Shown here: in pieces, positions 17,420-26,250 of the stretch
Layout: each line of letters starts with the position of its first letter
How positions within the stretch are numbered: position 1 is the stretch's first letter
Assembly: GCA_963704545.1 (NCBI GenBank)
Contig: OY969915.1
Location: 806,001-870,000 of the forward strand
Reading direction: 5' to 3'
DNA from: VRUE01 sp963704545
GTDB taxonomy: Bacteria > Actinomycetota > Thermoleophilia > Solirubrobacterales > 70-9
Length of the DNA stretch: 64,000 bases
Made by a program: the position numbers and the translations under genes
Notes under the pieces: model-generated
Seen by the model: only the letters and a program-made list of their open reading frames with translations
Told to the model about the DNA's origin: nothing
The model's database searches: none

Positions 17420-18246
17420 TGCCGGGTCACCTGATCGTCTGCCCGACCCCGATCGGCAACCTCGACGACGTCACTCCCCGCGTCCGCGACGCCCTCGTCA
17501 CCGCCGACTGGATCGCCTGCGAGGACACCCGCCGCACCGGCGGCCTGCTCGACAAGCTCGGCATCCGGCCGGCGCCGCCGCTCGTCTCAAACCACGAGGG
17601 CAACGAAGCCGCTCGCGCGACCGAGCTGGCGCAGCGGATCGAGCGCGGCGACACCGTCGTCCTCGTCTCCGACGCCGGCATGCCGGCGATCTCCGACCCC
17701 GGCTTCCGGCTGATCCGGCGCTGCATCGAACGCGCCCTCGACGTGACCGTGCTGCCCGGGCCCTCCGTGGTCCCGGTCGCCCTCGTCGCCTCCGGCCTGC
17801 CGACCGACCGCTGGCGCTTCGAGGGCTTCCTGCCCAAGCGCTCCGGCGAGATGGAGCGGGTGCTGCGTTCGGCCGAGACCGTGGTCGCCTTCGAGTCGCC
17901 GCGGCGGGTGGGGGAGTCGCTGGCGGCGCTGGCGGCGATCGCGCCCGACCGGCCCGCCGCCGTCTGCCGCGAGATGACCAAGATGCACGAGGAGGTCGCC
18001 CGCGGCTCGCTGGCCGAACTGGCCCGCCGCTTCCGCGGCGACGTCAAAGGCGAGATCGTGCTGGTGATCGGGCCGGCCGCCTCCGAGGAACACGATCACG
18101 ACATCAGCTTCGCCGTCGACGCGCTGCGCCACCTGGTCCAGTCGGGAGCCAGGCCCCGAGCCGCCGCCAGCGTCGTCGCCGCCCTCACCGGCACCCGTGC
18201 CAACGACCTCTACCGGGCGCTGACGGGCCGCGAGCCGCGCATATAG
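17419..18246 (+). CDS. rsmI: 16S rRNA (cytidine-1402-2'-O)-methyltransferase
   Basis: This is a 275-aa SAM-dependent tetrapyrrole-methylase-fold enzyme that methylates the ribose of C1402 in the decoding centre. Signatures are HLIVCPTPIGNLDDVTPRVRDAL, CEDTRRTGGLLDKLGI, VVLVSDAGMPAISDPGFRLIRRC, VLPGPSVVPVALVASGLPTDRWRFEGFLPKR and FESPRRV. The start is coupled to the ROK gene by a one-base overlap. A 42-bp palindrome follows its stop. Confidence 0.93.
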   Translation: MPGHLIVCPTPIGNLDDVTPRVRDALVTADWIACEDTRRTGGLLDKLGIRPAPPLVSNHEGNEAARATELAQRIERGDTVVLVSDAGMPAISDPGFRLIRRCIERALDVTVLPGPSVVPVALVASGLPTDRWRFEGFLPKRSGEMERVLRSAETVVAFESPRRVGESLAALAAIAPDRPAAVCREMTKMHEEVARGSLAELARRFRGDVKGEIVLVIGPAASEEHDHDISFAVDALRHLVQSGARPRAAASVVAALTGTRANDLYRALTGREPRI

Positions 18247-18247
18247 C

Positions 18248-18289
18248 CTCACTGGTGAATTTCCCAGCGCTGGGAAATTCACCAGTGAG
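18248..18289. repeat. 42-bp perfect palindrome between rsmI and metG
   Basis: Two 21-base halves (18248-18268 and 18269-18289) are exact reverse complements with no spacer; the centre is CCCAGC/GCTGGG. It fills almost the whole gap between the rsmI stop (18246) and the metG ATG (18298). In RNA it would need a small loop opened from the centre. It may act as a terminator/attenuator or be a mobile palindrome. Confidence 0.85.
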
Positions 18290-18297
18290 CGCGGTCA

Positions 18298-19803
18298 ATG
18301 AGCTACTACGTCACAACTCCGATCTACTACGTCAACGCCGAGCCGCATCTCGGCCACGCCTACTCGACCATGGCTGCCGACGTGCTCGCCCGGCACATGC
18401 GTCAGCGCGGCGAGGACGTCTTTTTCCTCACCGGCACCGACGAGCACGGCGAGCCGATCGAGACCGCCGCCGAGCGCGAGGGGATCTCGCCGCAGGAGCT
18501 GGCCGACCGCAACGCGGCGAAGTTCGAGGCGCTGATGCCGATCATCGACGCCACCAACGACTTCTTCATCCGCACCTCCGACCCGCGCCACAAGGAGAAG
18601 GTCGCCGAGATCATGCAGCGGGTCTACGACAACGGCTGGGTGACCAAGGGCACCTACGAGGGCTGGTACTGCCCGCGCTGCGCCGACTTCAAGACCGAGC
18701 GCGAGCTGGGGCCCGGGCAGACCTGCGCGATCCACGAGATCCCGCTCGAGCGAATCCGCGAGGAGAACTGGTTCTTCCGCCTCTCCGCCTTCCAGGGTCA
18801 GCTCGAAGGCCTCTACGAGGAACGCCCCGACTTCGTCGTCCCCGACTTCCGCCGCAACGAGGCGGTCTCGTTCATCAAGGGGGGGCTGGAGGACGTCTCG
18901 CTCTCGCGGCCGACGCTGAAGTGGGGGCTGCCGCTGCCCTGGGACCCCGACCAGCGCATGTACGTCTGGTTCGACGCGCTGCTCAACTACGTGACGGCGC
19001 TCGGCTTCGCCCGCGAGGGGGAGGACCTGACCGAGCGCTACTGGCCCGCCACCCTGCACGTGCTGGCGAAGGACATCCTCAAGTTCCACGCGGTGATCTG
19101 GCCCGCCCTCTGCATGGCCGCCGATCTCGAGCCGCCGCGGCGGATGACGATCCACGGTTACCTGCTGATGGGCGAGAAGAAGATGTCGAAGTCGCTCGGC
19201 AACGTGCTCGACCCCTTCGAGGCGATCGAGCGCTTCGGCGCCGACGCGCTGCGCTTCTACTGCTTCCGCGAGGTCAGCTTCGGCCAGGACGGCTCGATCT
19301 CCACCGCCGGCTTCGAGGCCCGCTACGAGACCGAGCTGGCCAACGACTTCGGCAACCTCGCCAGCCGCGTCCTGGCGATGGTCGAGCGCTACCGCAGCGA
19401 CGTCGTGCCGGAGGCCGCCGTCGACGCCGTCCTCGCCGAGGACTTCGAAGGCGTCGTGCCCCGCTTCTGCGAGCTGCTCGACCGGGCCGAGCTGACCCAG
19501 GCCCTGGAGGTGGCCTGGGCGCTGGTGCGCCGCCTCAACCGCTACGTCGAGGAGACGCAGCCGTGGGTGCTGGCCAAGGACGAGGCCGACCCCGAGCGCC
19601 TCGACGAGGTTCTCTACAACCTCTGCGAGGGCCTGCGCGTGACGACCCTGCTGCTGGTTCCCTACCTACCGCGGACCAGCGAGCACCTGCTCACCGCTTT
19701 GGGCGAAGGCTCCCACGAGTTGGCCGAGTTGGGCTCCCGGCCAGGCGGCCAGCGGGTAGAGCGCGTCCCCCCGCTCTTCCCCAAGATCGAGACCCCGGCC
19801 TAG
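18298..19803 (+). CDS. metG: Methionyl-tRNA synthetase
   Basis: This is a 501-aa class I synthetase. The HIGH-type motif is HLGHAYS (about residues 19-25), the zinc knuckle is CPRCADF...CAIHE, and the KKMSKSLGN loop lies near residue 297. The C-terminal helical domain binds the CAU anticodon. The length matches the short actinobacterial type without the extra dimerisation domain. The start ATG lies 8 bases after the 42-bp palindrome. The last ~138 bases overlap the convergent serine hydrolase frame. Confidence 0.94.
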   Translation: MSYYVTTPIYYVNAEPHLGHAYSTMAADVLARHMRQRGEDVFFLTGTDEHGEPIETAAEREGISPQELADRNAAKFEALMPIIDATNDFFIRTSDPRHKEKVAEIMQRVYDNGWVTKGTYEGWYCPRCADFKTERELGPGQTCAIHEIPLERIREENWFFRLSAFQGQLEGLYEERPDFVVPDFRRNEAVSFIKGGLEDVSLSRPTLKWGLPLPWDPDQRMYVWFDALLNYVTALGFAREGEDLTERYWPATLHVLAKDILKFHAVIWPALCMAADLEPPRRMTIHGYLLMGEKKMSKSLGNVLDPFEAIERFGADALRFYCFREVSFGQDGSISTAGFEARYETELANDFGNLASRVLAMVERYRSDVVPEAAVDAVLAEDFEGVVPRFCELLDRAELTQALEVAWALVRRLNRYVEETQPWVLAKDEADPERLDEVLYNLCEGLRVTTLLLVPYLPRTSEHLLTALGEGSHELAELGSRPGGQRVERVPPLFPKIETPA

Positions 19804-20658
19804 GAAGGACGCCTTCCGGCGTCCGCAGGGTGCTGCCCGGATGCCGTGCAGGAGCCGGACGGCGACGCCGCGCAGCGTCTCGTTCCCGTAGGCCGTCGAG
19901 GGGTTGTGCTCGCTGAGGATCGCGAGCCCGAGCCGACAGCGACCGCGCTCGAGGAAGGCGACCTGGTGGCTGACGGTGCCGACGCCGTCGTCGTCGATCC
20001 CCCAGCCCCCCTTGAAGTAGAGCCGCCAGCCGCGAGGGCGCACGCTGGCGATGCCCCAGCGCTGCCAGTCGACGACCGAGCCGAGCAGGTGACGGGCGAA
20101 GTGCCGGTGGCGGCCGGGCACGTAGCGCTCGTAGCGCAACATGAAGCGGGCCTGGTCGCGGGCGCTGATCTGCGAGAGGCCGCCGAGCCAGCCCGGTTCG
20201 TAGACCCAGCGGAAGTCGCGCATCCGCGCCGCGCGGGCGAGGCGCTCGACCCTGCCGTCGCCGAGCAGGGAGGCGACGTGTATTCCGGCGGCGTTGTCGG
20301 AGACGCGGATCATCGGTTCGAGCAGGGCTCTCTCGTCGGTGTGGAGGCGGCGGTCGCGGACCGAGCGCTGCCGCAGGTAGGCGACGAGCAGCATCGCCTT
20401 GATCACGCTGGCGGCGGGAGCCGTGCGGGCGCCTCGGAACGAGCGCAAACGGGCTTTGCGGCGGCCGACGATCGCGAAGCTGACATCTCCAAGCCGGGCG
20501 CGGGCGTAGCGGCGGGCACCGGCGACGGATGGTTTCCACGGCCGGCTCGCGGTTCGCTCGGCTGCCTGTCCGGGGCTTGGCGCCGGCAGCAGGAGCACGG
20601 CGAGAAGCGCAGCCAACCCCAAGCTCGCCATCCCCGCCGGGAATGGCTTGCCGGTCAA
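19666..20658 (-). CDS. Secreted serine hydrolase, class A beta-lactamase-like
   Basis: This 330-aa protein has a signal peptide (MASLGLAALLAVLLLPAPSPGQA) and a penicilloyl-serine transferase-like set: S84-V-I-K87, S120-D-N122 and K216-G-G218 (FKGGW). No clear Glu166 omega-loop motif is seen, so it may be a peptidase rather than a beta-lactamase. The start is taken as TTG 20658, whose TTGA overlaps the stop of the upstream oxidase; ATG 20631 is the alternative. The frame runs 138 bases into the 3' end of convergent metG with no earlier stop. Confidence 0.7.
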   Translation of the reverse strand: MTGKPFPAGMASLGLAALLAVLLLPAPSPGQAAERTASRPWKPSVAGARRYARARLGDVSFAIVGRRKARLRSFRGARTAPAASVIKAMLLVAYLRQRSVRDRRLHTDERALLEPMIRVSDNAAGIHVASLLGDGRVERLARAARMRDFRWVYEPGWLGGLSQISARDQARFMLRYERYVPGRHRHFARHLLGSVVDWQRWGIASVRPRGWRLYFKGGWGIDDDGVGTVSHQVAFLERGRCRLGLAILSEHNPSTAYGNETLRGVAVRLLHGIRAAPCGRRKASFLGRGLDLGEERGDALYPLAAWPGAQLGQLVGAFAQSGEQVLAGPR

Positions 20659-21824
20659 GGCCTGTCGTCTCCCGCGAGCGTGTCCGGTCCGAGCTGGTCG
20701 GGGCGTGTGTAGCCGCAGAGGGCCATCGTCAGGTCGAGCTCGGCGAGGACCATCTTGAGGACGGTTTCGACTCCCGCCTGGCCCTCCAGGGCCAGGCCCC
20801 AGACGTAGGGGCGGCCGAGGCAGACGGCGTCGGCGCCCAGAGCCAGGGCCTTGATCGCGTCGCTGCCGCTGCGGATGCCGCTGTCGAAGAGGATCGCGAG
20901 GTCGTCGCCTGCGGCCTCGGCGATCGGGGGCAGGGCGTCGAGCGAGCCGATCGCGCCGTCGACCTGGCGGCCGCCGTGGTTGGAGACGACGATGCCGTCG
21001 ATGCCTCGCGCGGCGGCTTCGCGCGCGTCGTCGGCGTGCTGGATCCCCTTCACCACGATCGGCAGCTCGGTCTGCTCGCGCAGCCAGCCGAGGTCGTCCC
21101 AGCTGAGCGCGGGGTTCGCCTGCACGCCGAGGAAGTGGCCGGTGGCGGCGCCGACGTCCTCTTCGGGCGTCCTCTCCAGGGCGGCGCGGAAGACGGGGTC
21201 CTGGAAGTAGTTGGCGACGCCCACACCGTTGAGGAAGGGGAGCCAGGCCTGCTGCAGGTCGCGAGGCTTCCAGCCGGGCACGAAGGTGTCGACGGTGAGC
21301 ACGATGGCGCCGTATCCGGCGGCCTCGGCTCGCTTGACGAAGCTCGCGGCAAGCGCCCTGTCGTTGGGCCAGTAGAGCTGGAACCAGCGGGGCGCGTCGC
21401 CCCCCGCCTCGGCGATCTCCTCCAGCGTGAAGGCCGAGGCGGTGCTGGCGATCATCGGCACCCCGATCGCCGCCGCGCCCCGGGCGGTTGCCAGCTCGCC
21501 GTCGGGGTGCACCGCCTTCTGCACGCCGATCGGGGCCAGCATCAGCGGTGCCGGCATCGCCGTGCCGAGGACGGTGGTGGAGAGGTCGCGCTCGGCGACG
21601 TCGCGCAGCATCCGCGGCACGATGCGGCGGCGCCGGAACGCCTCGCGGTTGGCGTCCATCGTTCCCTCGCCGCCGGCGCCCGCGTAGACGTAGTTGGCGG
21701 CCTGCGGGTCCATCGCCTCGGCGGCGCGTCGCTTCAGCTCGGTGATCGAGACCGGGATCGAGGGAGTCTCGCCCCCGAGCCCCCGAGCGTAGATCTCCCG
21801 GTAGTAGTCGGCGAAGTCCGCCAT
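20655..21824 (-). CDS. FMN-dependent alpha-hydroxy acid oxidase (lactate 2-monooxygenase-like)
   Basis: This 389-aa FMN TIM-barrel enzyme starts MADFADYYREIYARGLGG. The features FRRRRIVPRML, APLMLAPIGVQKAVHPDGE, WFQLYWPNDR, VKGIQHADDAREAAARG, the catalytic SNHGGRQVDG and the phosphate-binding ILFDSGIRSGSDAIKALALGADAVCLGRPY match lactate oxidase/monooxygenase relatives. It oxidises a 2-hydroxy acid to the keto acid or, by the monooxygenase route, to a shortened acid. ATG 21824 was selected over an upstream extension. It overlaps the downstream serine hydrolase by TTGA. Confidence 0.85.
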   Translation of the reverse strand: MADFADYYREIYARGLGGETPSIPVSITELKRRAAEAMDPQAANYVYAGAGGEGTMDANREAFRRRRIVPRMLRDVAERDLSTTVLGTAMPAPLMLAPIGVQKAVHPDGELATARGAAAIGVPMIASTASAFTLEEIAEAGGDAPRWFQLYWPNDRALAASFVKRAEAAGYGAIVLTVDTFVPGWKPRDLQQAWLPFLNGVGVANYFQDPVFRAALERTPEEDVGAATGHFLGVQANPALSWDDLGWLREQTELPIVVKGIQHADDAREAAARGIDGIVVSNHGGRQVDGAIGSLDALPPIAEAAGDDLAILFDSGIRSGSDAIKALALGADAVCLGRPYVWGLALEGQAGVETVLKMVLAELDLTMALCGYTRPDQLGPDTLAGDDRP

Positions 21825-21865
21825 GCGCGGAAGGCTATCCGGGCGCGGGGCCGAGCCCACTCTCA

Positions 21866-22200
21866 GAGGGTGCCGACGGGGCGCAGGGGACGGGAGGCTC
21901 TCAGGGCGAGCCGGGAACGCAGTCGGCGGTGACCACGAAACTGACCGAACAGGTCAACTCGCTCTCCACCCGGGTCGACGGTCTCGAAGCGACGCTTGCC
22001 GGGGTCACGAATGCCGACCTGCTGGCCGTGGTCGACTCGCTGCCCGCGATCGATTCGCTCTGCGAACAGAGCGAAGCCTGGCCGAACAGGTGAACCTGCT
22101 CCAGGATGTGGTCGGGGGCCTGGAGCTGATCGGCCTGCTTGAGATCCCAACCCTGCCGACGGAACTCAAACTCAGCGAATTCGGCTGCCCGGCTCCGTAG
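21866..22200 (+). pseudogene. Frameshifted remnant of a collagen-like repeat protein
   Basis: In one frame bases 21866-21928 encode G-x-y triplets (GADGAQGTGGSQGEPGTQ), followed from 21929 by a coiled-coil-like TKLTEQVNSLSTRVDGLEATL...LPAIDSLCEQSE. The frame then breaks at about 22070-22090 and a neighbouring frame continues SLAEQVNLLQDVVGGLELIGLLEIPTLPTE...GCPAP to a TAG at 22198-22200. No start or longer collagen region is left upstream, where the oxidase gene begins on the other strand. This is best read as the decayed C-terminus of a surface collagen-like protein. Confidence 0.5.
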
Positions 22201-22279
22201 CCGGCAGCACCTGCGCGGCGGCCCGCCTCCCTCCGGAGCGCGGGCCGTTTCGCGCTCTGGCCCGGGATAGTCTGAGACC

Positions 22280-23050
22280 GTGATCGACTCCCACACCCAC
22301 CTCTTCCTCTGCGAGCGGGCCGAGGCCGATCTCGTCGCGGCGGCGCGCGAGGCAGGGGTCGAGCGAATGCTCAACGTCGGGCTCGACGCGGGCTCGAACG
22401 CGCTTGCGATCGCCGCCGCCGAGCGCCACGAGAGCGTCTACGCGACCGCCGGCTGTCACCCGACCGAGGCCGCCGGCTTCGACGACGCACGCGCCGATGA
22501 GATTGCCCGGCTCGCCGCCGAGAACGAGAAGGTGCGGGCGATCGGCGAGACCGGGATCGACTACTACCGCGAGTCGGCGAGCCGGGCCGACCAGCGGCGC
22601 TCGTTCGAGGCCCAGATCGATATCGCCCGCGATCGCGGGCTGCCTGTCGTAATCCACGCCCGCGACCCCGATGGCGAGACCGGTGCCGTCGACGACGTCT
22701 TCTCGATCCTCGACGAGCGCGGGGACGGCGTCGCGGTGATCCTGCACTGCTTTCTCGCCCCCTGGCGGGTGCAGGACGCGATCGACCGCGGCTGGTACTG
22801 CTCCTTCTCGGGCGTCGTCACCTTCCCCAGCGCTCGCGAGCTGCGCGAGGCTGCCGCGAAGCTGCCCGACGAGCTCGTCCTGGTCGAGACCGACGCGCCC
22901 TACCTGGCTCCGCAGCCGGTGCGCGGCAAGCCCAACGAGCCGGCCCACGTCGTCTCCACGGCGGAGGTGGTCGCCGAGACCCGCGGCGTCTCCTACGAGG
23001 AGCTGGAGCGGACCGTCGAGGCCAACGCTCGGACCCTCTTCGGCTGGTAG
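22280..23050 (+). CDS. tatD: TatD-family metal-dependent deoxyribonuclease
   Basis: This is a 256-aa TIM-barrel hydrolase of the TatD/YcfH family, with 3'-5' DNase activity in characterised members. Metal ligands are seen in IDSHTHL (two His), AIGETGIDYYRE (Glu), VVIHARD, ILHCF and VETDAPYLAPQPVRG. The GTG at 22280 begins exactly at the first beta strand. It lies 3 bases upstream of rsmA, in the tatD-rsmA-ispE order common in Gram-positive genomes. Confidence 0.9.
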   Translation: MIDSHTHLFLCERAEADLVAAAREAGVERMLNVGLDAGSNALAIAAAERHESVYATAGCHPTEAAGFDDARADEIARLAAENEKVRAIGETGIDYYRESASRADQRRSFEAQIDIARDRGLPVVIHARDPDGETGAVDDVFSILDERGDGVAVILHCFLAPWRVQDAIDRGWYCSFSGVVTFPSARELREAAAKLPDELVLVETDAPYLAPQPVRGKPNEPAHVVSTAEVVAETRGVSYEELERTVEANARTLFGW

Positions 23051-23053
23051 CCG

Positions 23054-23818
23054 ATGGTCCGCCTCGGGCAGAACTTCCTGTCCGACCCCAACCTGCTCGA
23101 CGCGATCGTGCGCGACGCCGAGCTGGGACCGGGTGAGGTCGTGCTCGAGGTGGGCGCCGGGGAAGGGGTGCTGACCGAGCGCCTCGCTGCCGTCGCCGGC
23201 CACGTCCACTCGCTCGAGATCGACCGGCGGCTGGAGCCGGCGCTGGCGCCGCTCGCGGCCCGGCCCAACGTCGACCTGCACTGGGGCGACGCGCTCGAGT
23301 TGGATCTCGCCGGGCTCGATCCCGCCCCGACCGCCGTCGTGGCCAACCTGCCCTACGCGGTGGCGACACCGGTGATCCTGCGCACGGTCGCCGAGCTGCC
23401 CTCGGTGGCGCGCTGGACGGTCATGGTGCAGCGCGAGATCGCCGACCGACTGCGGGCGGCGCCCGGCAGTCGCACCTACGGCTCGCCGAGCGCGACCGTG
23501 CAGCTCGCCTGCGAGGTGAAGCTGCTGCGCAAGGTCGACCCCGCGGTCTTCCGGCCGCGGCCGCGGGTCGAGTCGGCGATCCTCGGCCTGCGTCGCACCG
23601 GGCGGGGTGCCGACGAGCCGACCCGCGAGCTGATCCGCGCCGCCTTCGCCCACCGCCGCAAGTCGCTGGCGCGTTCCGTCGAGCACGTCCGGCCCGGCAC
23701 GCTGGCCGCGACCCGGGCGGCGCTGGAGGAGCTGGGGCTGGACCCCGGCGCGCGGGCCGAGTCGCTGGCGCCCGAGGATTTCGCCGCTCTATCCGCGAAG
23801 CTGCGGTCCAGCGCCTGA
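23054..23818 (+). CDS. rsmA: 16S rRNA dimethyladenosine transferase (KsgA)
   Basis: This 254-aa SAM methyltransferase dimethylates A1518 and A1519 of 16S rRNA late in 30S assembly. Signatures are LGQNFLSDPNLLDAIV, the SAM loop VLEVGAGEGVLTERL, the catalytic VVANLPYAVATPVIL (NLPY) and FRPRPRVESAIL. The ATG is 3 bases after the tatD stop, so the genes form an operon. Confidence 0.94.
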   Translation: MVRLGQNFLSDPNLLDAIVRDAELGPGEVVLEVGAGEGVLTERLAAVAGHVHSLEIDRRLEPALAPLAARPNVDLHWGDALELDLAGLDPAPTAVVANLPYAVATPVILRTVAELPSVARWTVMVQREIADRLRAAPGSRTYGSPSATVQLACEVKLLRKVDPAVFRPRPRVESAILGLRRTGRGADEPTRELIRAAFAHRRKSLARSVEHVRPGTLAATRAALEELGLDPGARAESLAPEDFAALSAKLRSSA

Positions 23819-23835
23819 GCCGGCGCACCCCGTCG

Positions 23836-24705
23836 ATGCAGATCCACGCCCCCGCCAAGCTCAACCTCTGCCTCTACCTCGGCCCCCGGCGCGAGGACGG
23901 GCTGCACGAGCTCTGCTCGCTCTTCGAGCCGCTGGCCCTGGGCGACCCGATCGAGGTTCGCGAGGCCGAGCGCGACGAGGTCGCCTGCCCGGGGGTCGAG
24001 GGCGAGAACCTGGCGGCGCGGGCGCTGGCGGCGCTGCGCGAGCGCGGCTGGGGTCGGACGCCGCTGCGGGTCGAGATCGAGAAGCGGATCCCTGTCGCGG
24101 CCGGCCTCGGTGGCGGCAGCGCCGACGCGGCGGCGGTATTGCGGCTGGCGGCCGGGGAGGTCGGGGGCCTGGAGGAGATCGCGGCCGGGCTGGGCGCCGA
24201 CGTGCCCTCGCAGCTGACCCCTTCACTGGCCCTCGTGCGCGGCGCGGGAGAGAGGGTGGAGCGCTTTCCCGACCCTGCATCTCATGCCGTCGTCCTGCTC
24301 CCCGACGGTGGCGGCCTCGGCACCGCCGAGGTGTTCGCCGAGGCCGATCGGCTAGGCCTCGGCCGTGACCCGGACGAGCTCGACCGTCTGGCGGACCGCC
24401 TGCGCGCGGCGGCCGGCGCCGCCGCCTCGCCGCTCTCCTACCGCGAGCTGCTCGTCAACGACCTCGAGCCCGCCGCACGCTCCCTGCGCCCGGGCATCGG
24501 CGACACCCTCGACGCCCTGCGAGATGCCGGCGCGCCCCACGCGCTGCTCACCGGCTCGGGCCCGACGGCGTTCGGCCTCTTCGAGAGCCTCGCCGCGGCC
24601 CGCGCCGCCGCGGAGAAGCTGGATCGCCCCGACGCGATCGTCTGCGAGGGGGCCCCGAGCGCGGAGCGAACGAGCGAGATAGCCGGTGATGATGAGCGCG
24701 AGTGA
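23836..24705 (+). CDS. ispE: 4-diphosphocytidyl-2-C-methyl-D-erythritol kinase
   Basis: This 289-aa GHMP kinase of the MEP isoprenoid pathway phosphorylates the 2-hydroxyl of CDP-methylerythritol. Visible motifs are APAKLNLCLYLGPRREDGLHEL, the ATP loop IPVAAGLGGGSADAAAVLRL and the C-terminal HALLTGSGPTAFGLF. It is the third gene of the tatD-rsmA-ispE run. The last residues (ERTSEIAGDDERE) are a non-conserved tail. Confidence 0.93.
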   Translation: MQIHAPAKLNLCLYLGPRREDGLHELCSLFEPLALGDPIEVREAERDEVACPGVEGENLAARALAALRERGWGRTPLRVEIEKRIPVAAGLGGGSADAAAVLRLAAGEVGGLEEIAAGLGADVPSQLTPSLALVRGAGERVERFPDPASHAVVLLPDGGGLGTAEVFAEADRLGLGRDPDELDRLADRLRAAAGAAASPLSYRELLVNDLEPAARSLRPGIGDTLDALRDAGAPHALLTGSGPTAFGLFESLAAARAAAEKLDRPDAIVCEGAPSAERTSEIAGDDERE

Positions 24706-24732
24706 GCGAAGCGCGAGAGTGGTGTTTTCACC

Positions 24733-26250
24733 GTGAAGATGCCAGGGGAAGGGCGGAGCAGGCGCAGGCGGCTCTTGACCCCGCTGATCGTCACCGCGGT
24801 CGCCGTGGGCTATTTCTTCGTCGGCAGGGAGCTCGGGGATATCGACCTTCAGGAGCTGCTGGAAGACATCTCCGAGGCGCTCGGCGCCTGGACCTACCTC
24901 CTGGTCGGCGTCTTCGCCTTTGCCGAGACCGGTGCCTTCGTCGGCCTGGTGGTTCCCGGCGAGACGACGATGCTCCTCGGCGGCGCCGTTGCCGGCCAGG
25001 GCGCGATCGACATCTACCTGCTGATCGCGATCGCCTGGTTCGCCGCCTGGGTGGGAGACACGACCAGCTTCTTCATCGGGCGCCGCCTGGGCCGGGAGTT
25101 CGTGCTTCGGCACGGGCCGCGCGTCGGGATCAGCCAGGAGCGCTTCGAGCGGGTCGAGGACTACTTCTCCCGCCACGGAGGCAAGACGATCTTCATCGGC
25201 CGCTGGATCAGCCTCGTGCGGGCCCTGGCACCTTTCATCGCCGGCAGCTCTGGGATGCACTACCGCGCCTTTGTCCCCTACAGCATCCTCGGCACCGGGC
25301 TCTGGGCCAGCCTCCACATCCTGGTCGGGTACTTCTTCTCGCGCAGCATCGAGAGCGCCGCGCACTACGCTGGCCGGGGCGCTTTCCTGCTGGCGAGCAC
25401 GATCGTCGTCGTGGTCGGCATCGTGTTCGTCGTCCGTCGCCTCCGGGTCGAGCAGAACAGGCGGGACATCGTCGCCTGGATGGAGCGCCACGCGGCGAGC
25501 GGCTGGGCCGTCGACCTCTCGCGCCGCTTCCGCCCGCAGCTCCAGTTCCTCTGGGAGCGGGTGACGCCGGGCGGCACCTTCGGGCTCGAGTTCACCTCGC
25601 TGATGGCGATTCTCGCGGTCTCCGGCTTCGTCCTCGTCGCCTACACCGTGATCGTCGGCGCCGATCCCGGGCCCACTCCCGGCGACACCACCGCGATCGA
25701 CGTGGTCGAAAGCCTCGACGCCGGCTGGCTGGTGGACCTCGCCAAGGCCTTCACCCGCCTCGGCTCCTTCGCCGTCGTCGGCTCCCTGGCCTTCGTCTGC
25801 GCCGCCCTCCTCGCCGCACGCCGCCGCTGGGCCGAGTTCGGCGTCCTGGTCGTGGGCATGACGCTGGTCTACGCCGGCGTGCACGAGCTCAAGGACCTGG
25901 TCGACCGGCCGCGGCCCGAGGGCGGCCTGGTCGGCGTCTCGGGCTCCTCCTTCCCCAGCGCCCACGCCGCCTACTCGACCTTCTACGTCTGGCTGGCGGT
26001 GACGATCGTGATGCGGTTGAGGCCGGGTATGGCGCGCGGCGCGGCGGTCGTCTCCGGGGGGATCGCGCTGACGGCCCTGGTCGGCCTGTCCCGCGTCTAC
26101 CTCGGCGTTCATTACCTCAGCGACGTCAACGCCGGCTGGGCTCTGGGGGTCGCCGCGTTCTCGCTCTGCGCGGCCGTGGCGCTCACCATCACCACGGTGC
26201 GCCAGAATGGGCGGCGTGCTGCCGCTGGCGCTGCAGAAGATCGAACATGA
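24733..26250 (+). CDS. DedA-PAP2 phosphatase fusion membrane protein
   Basis: This 505-aa protein is two membrane modules in one chain. Residues ~40-230 form a DedA/SNARE-associated domain (FAETGAFVGLVVPGETTMLLGG, FIGRRLGR, GKTIFIGRWISLVRALAPFIAGSSGM). Residues ~285-490 form a PAP2-type phosphatase with all three motifs: KDLVDRPRP, PSAHAAYS and SRVYLGVHYLSD. Such fusions are thought to flip and dephosphorylate polyprenyl or phosphatidate lipids, which fits its place after ispE. GTG 24733 or ATG 24739 could start it. Confidence 0.85.
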   Translation: MKMPGEGRSRRRRLLTPLIVTAVAVGYFFVGRELGDIDLQELLEDISEALGAWTYLLVGVFAFAETGAFVGLVVPGETTMLLGGAVAGQGAIDIYLLIAIAWFAAWVGDTTSFFIGRRLGREFVLRHGPRVGISQERFERVEDYFSRHGGKTIFIGRWISLVRALAPFIAGSSGMHYRAFVPYSILGTGLWASLHILVGYFFSRSIESAAHYAGRGAFLLASTIVVVVGIVFVVRRLRVEQNRRDIVAWMERHAASGWAVDLSRRFRPQLQFLWERVTPGGTFGLEFTSLMAILAVSGFVLVAYTVIVGADPGPTPGDTTAIDVVESLDAGWLVDLAKAFTRLGSFAVVGSLAFVCAALLAARRRWAEFGVLVVGMTLVYAGVHELKDLVDRPRPEGGLVGVSGSSFPSAHAAYSTFYVWLAVTIVMRLRPGMARGAAVVSGGIALTALVGLSRVYLGVHYLSDVNAGWALGVAAFSLCAAVALTITTVRQNGRRAAAGAAEDRT

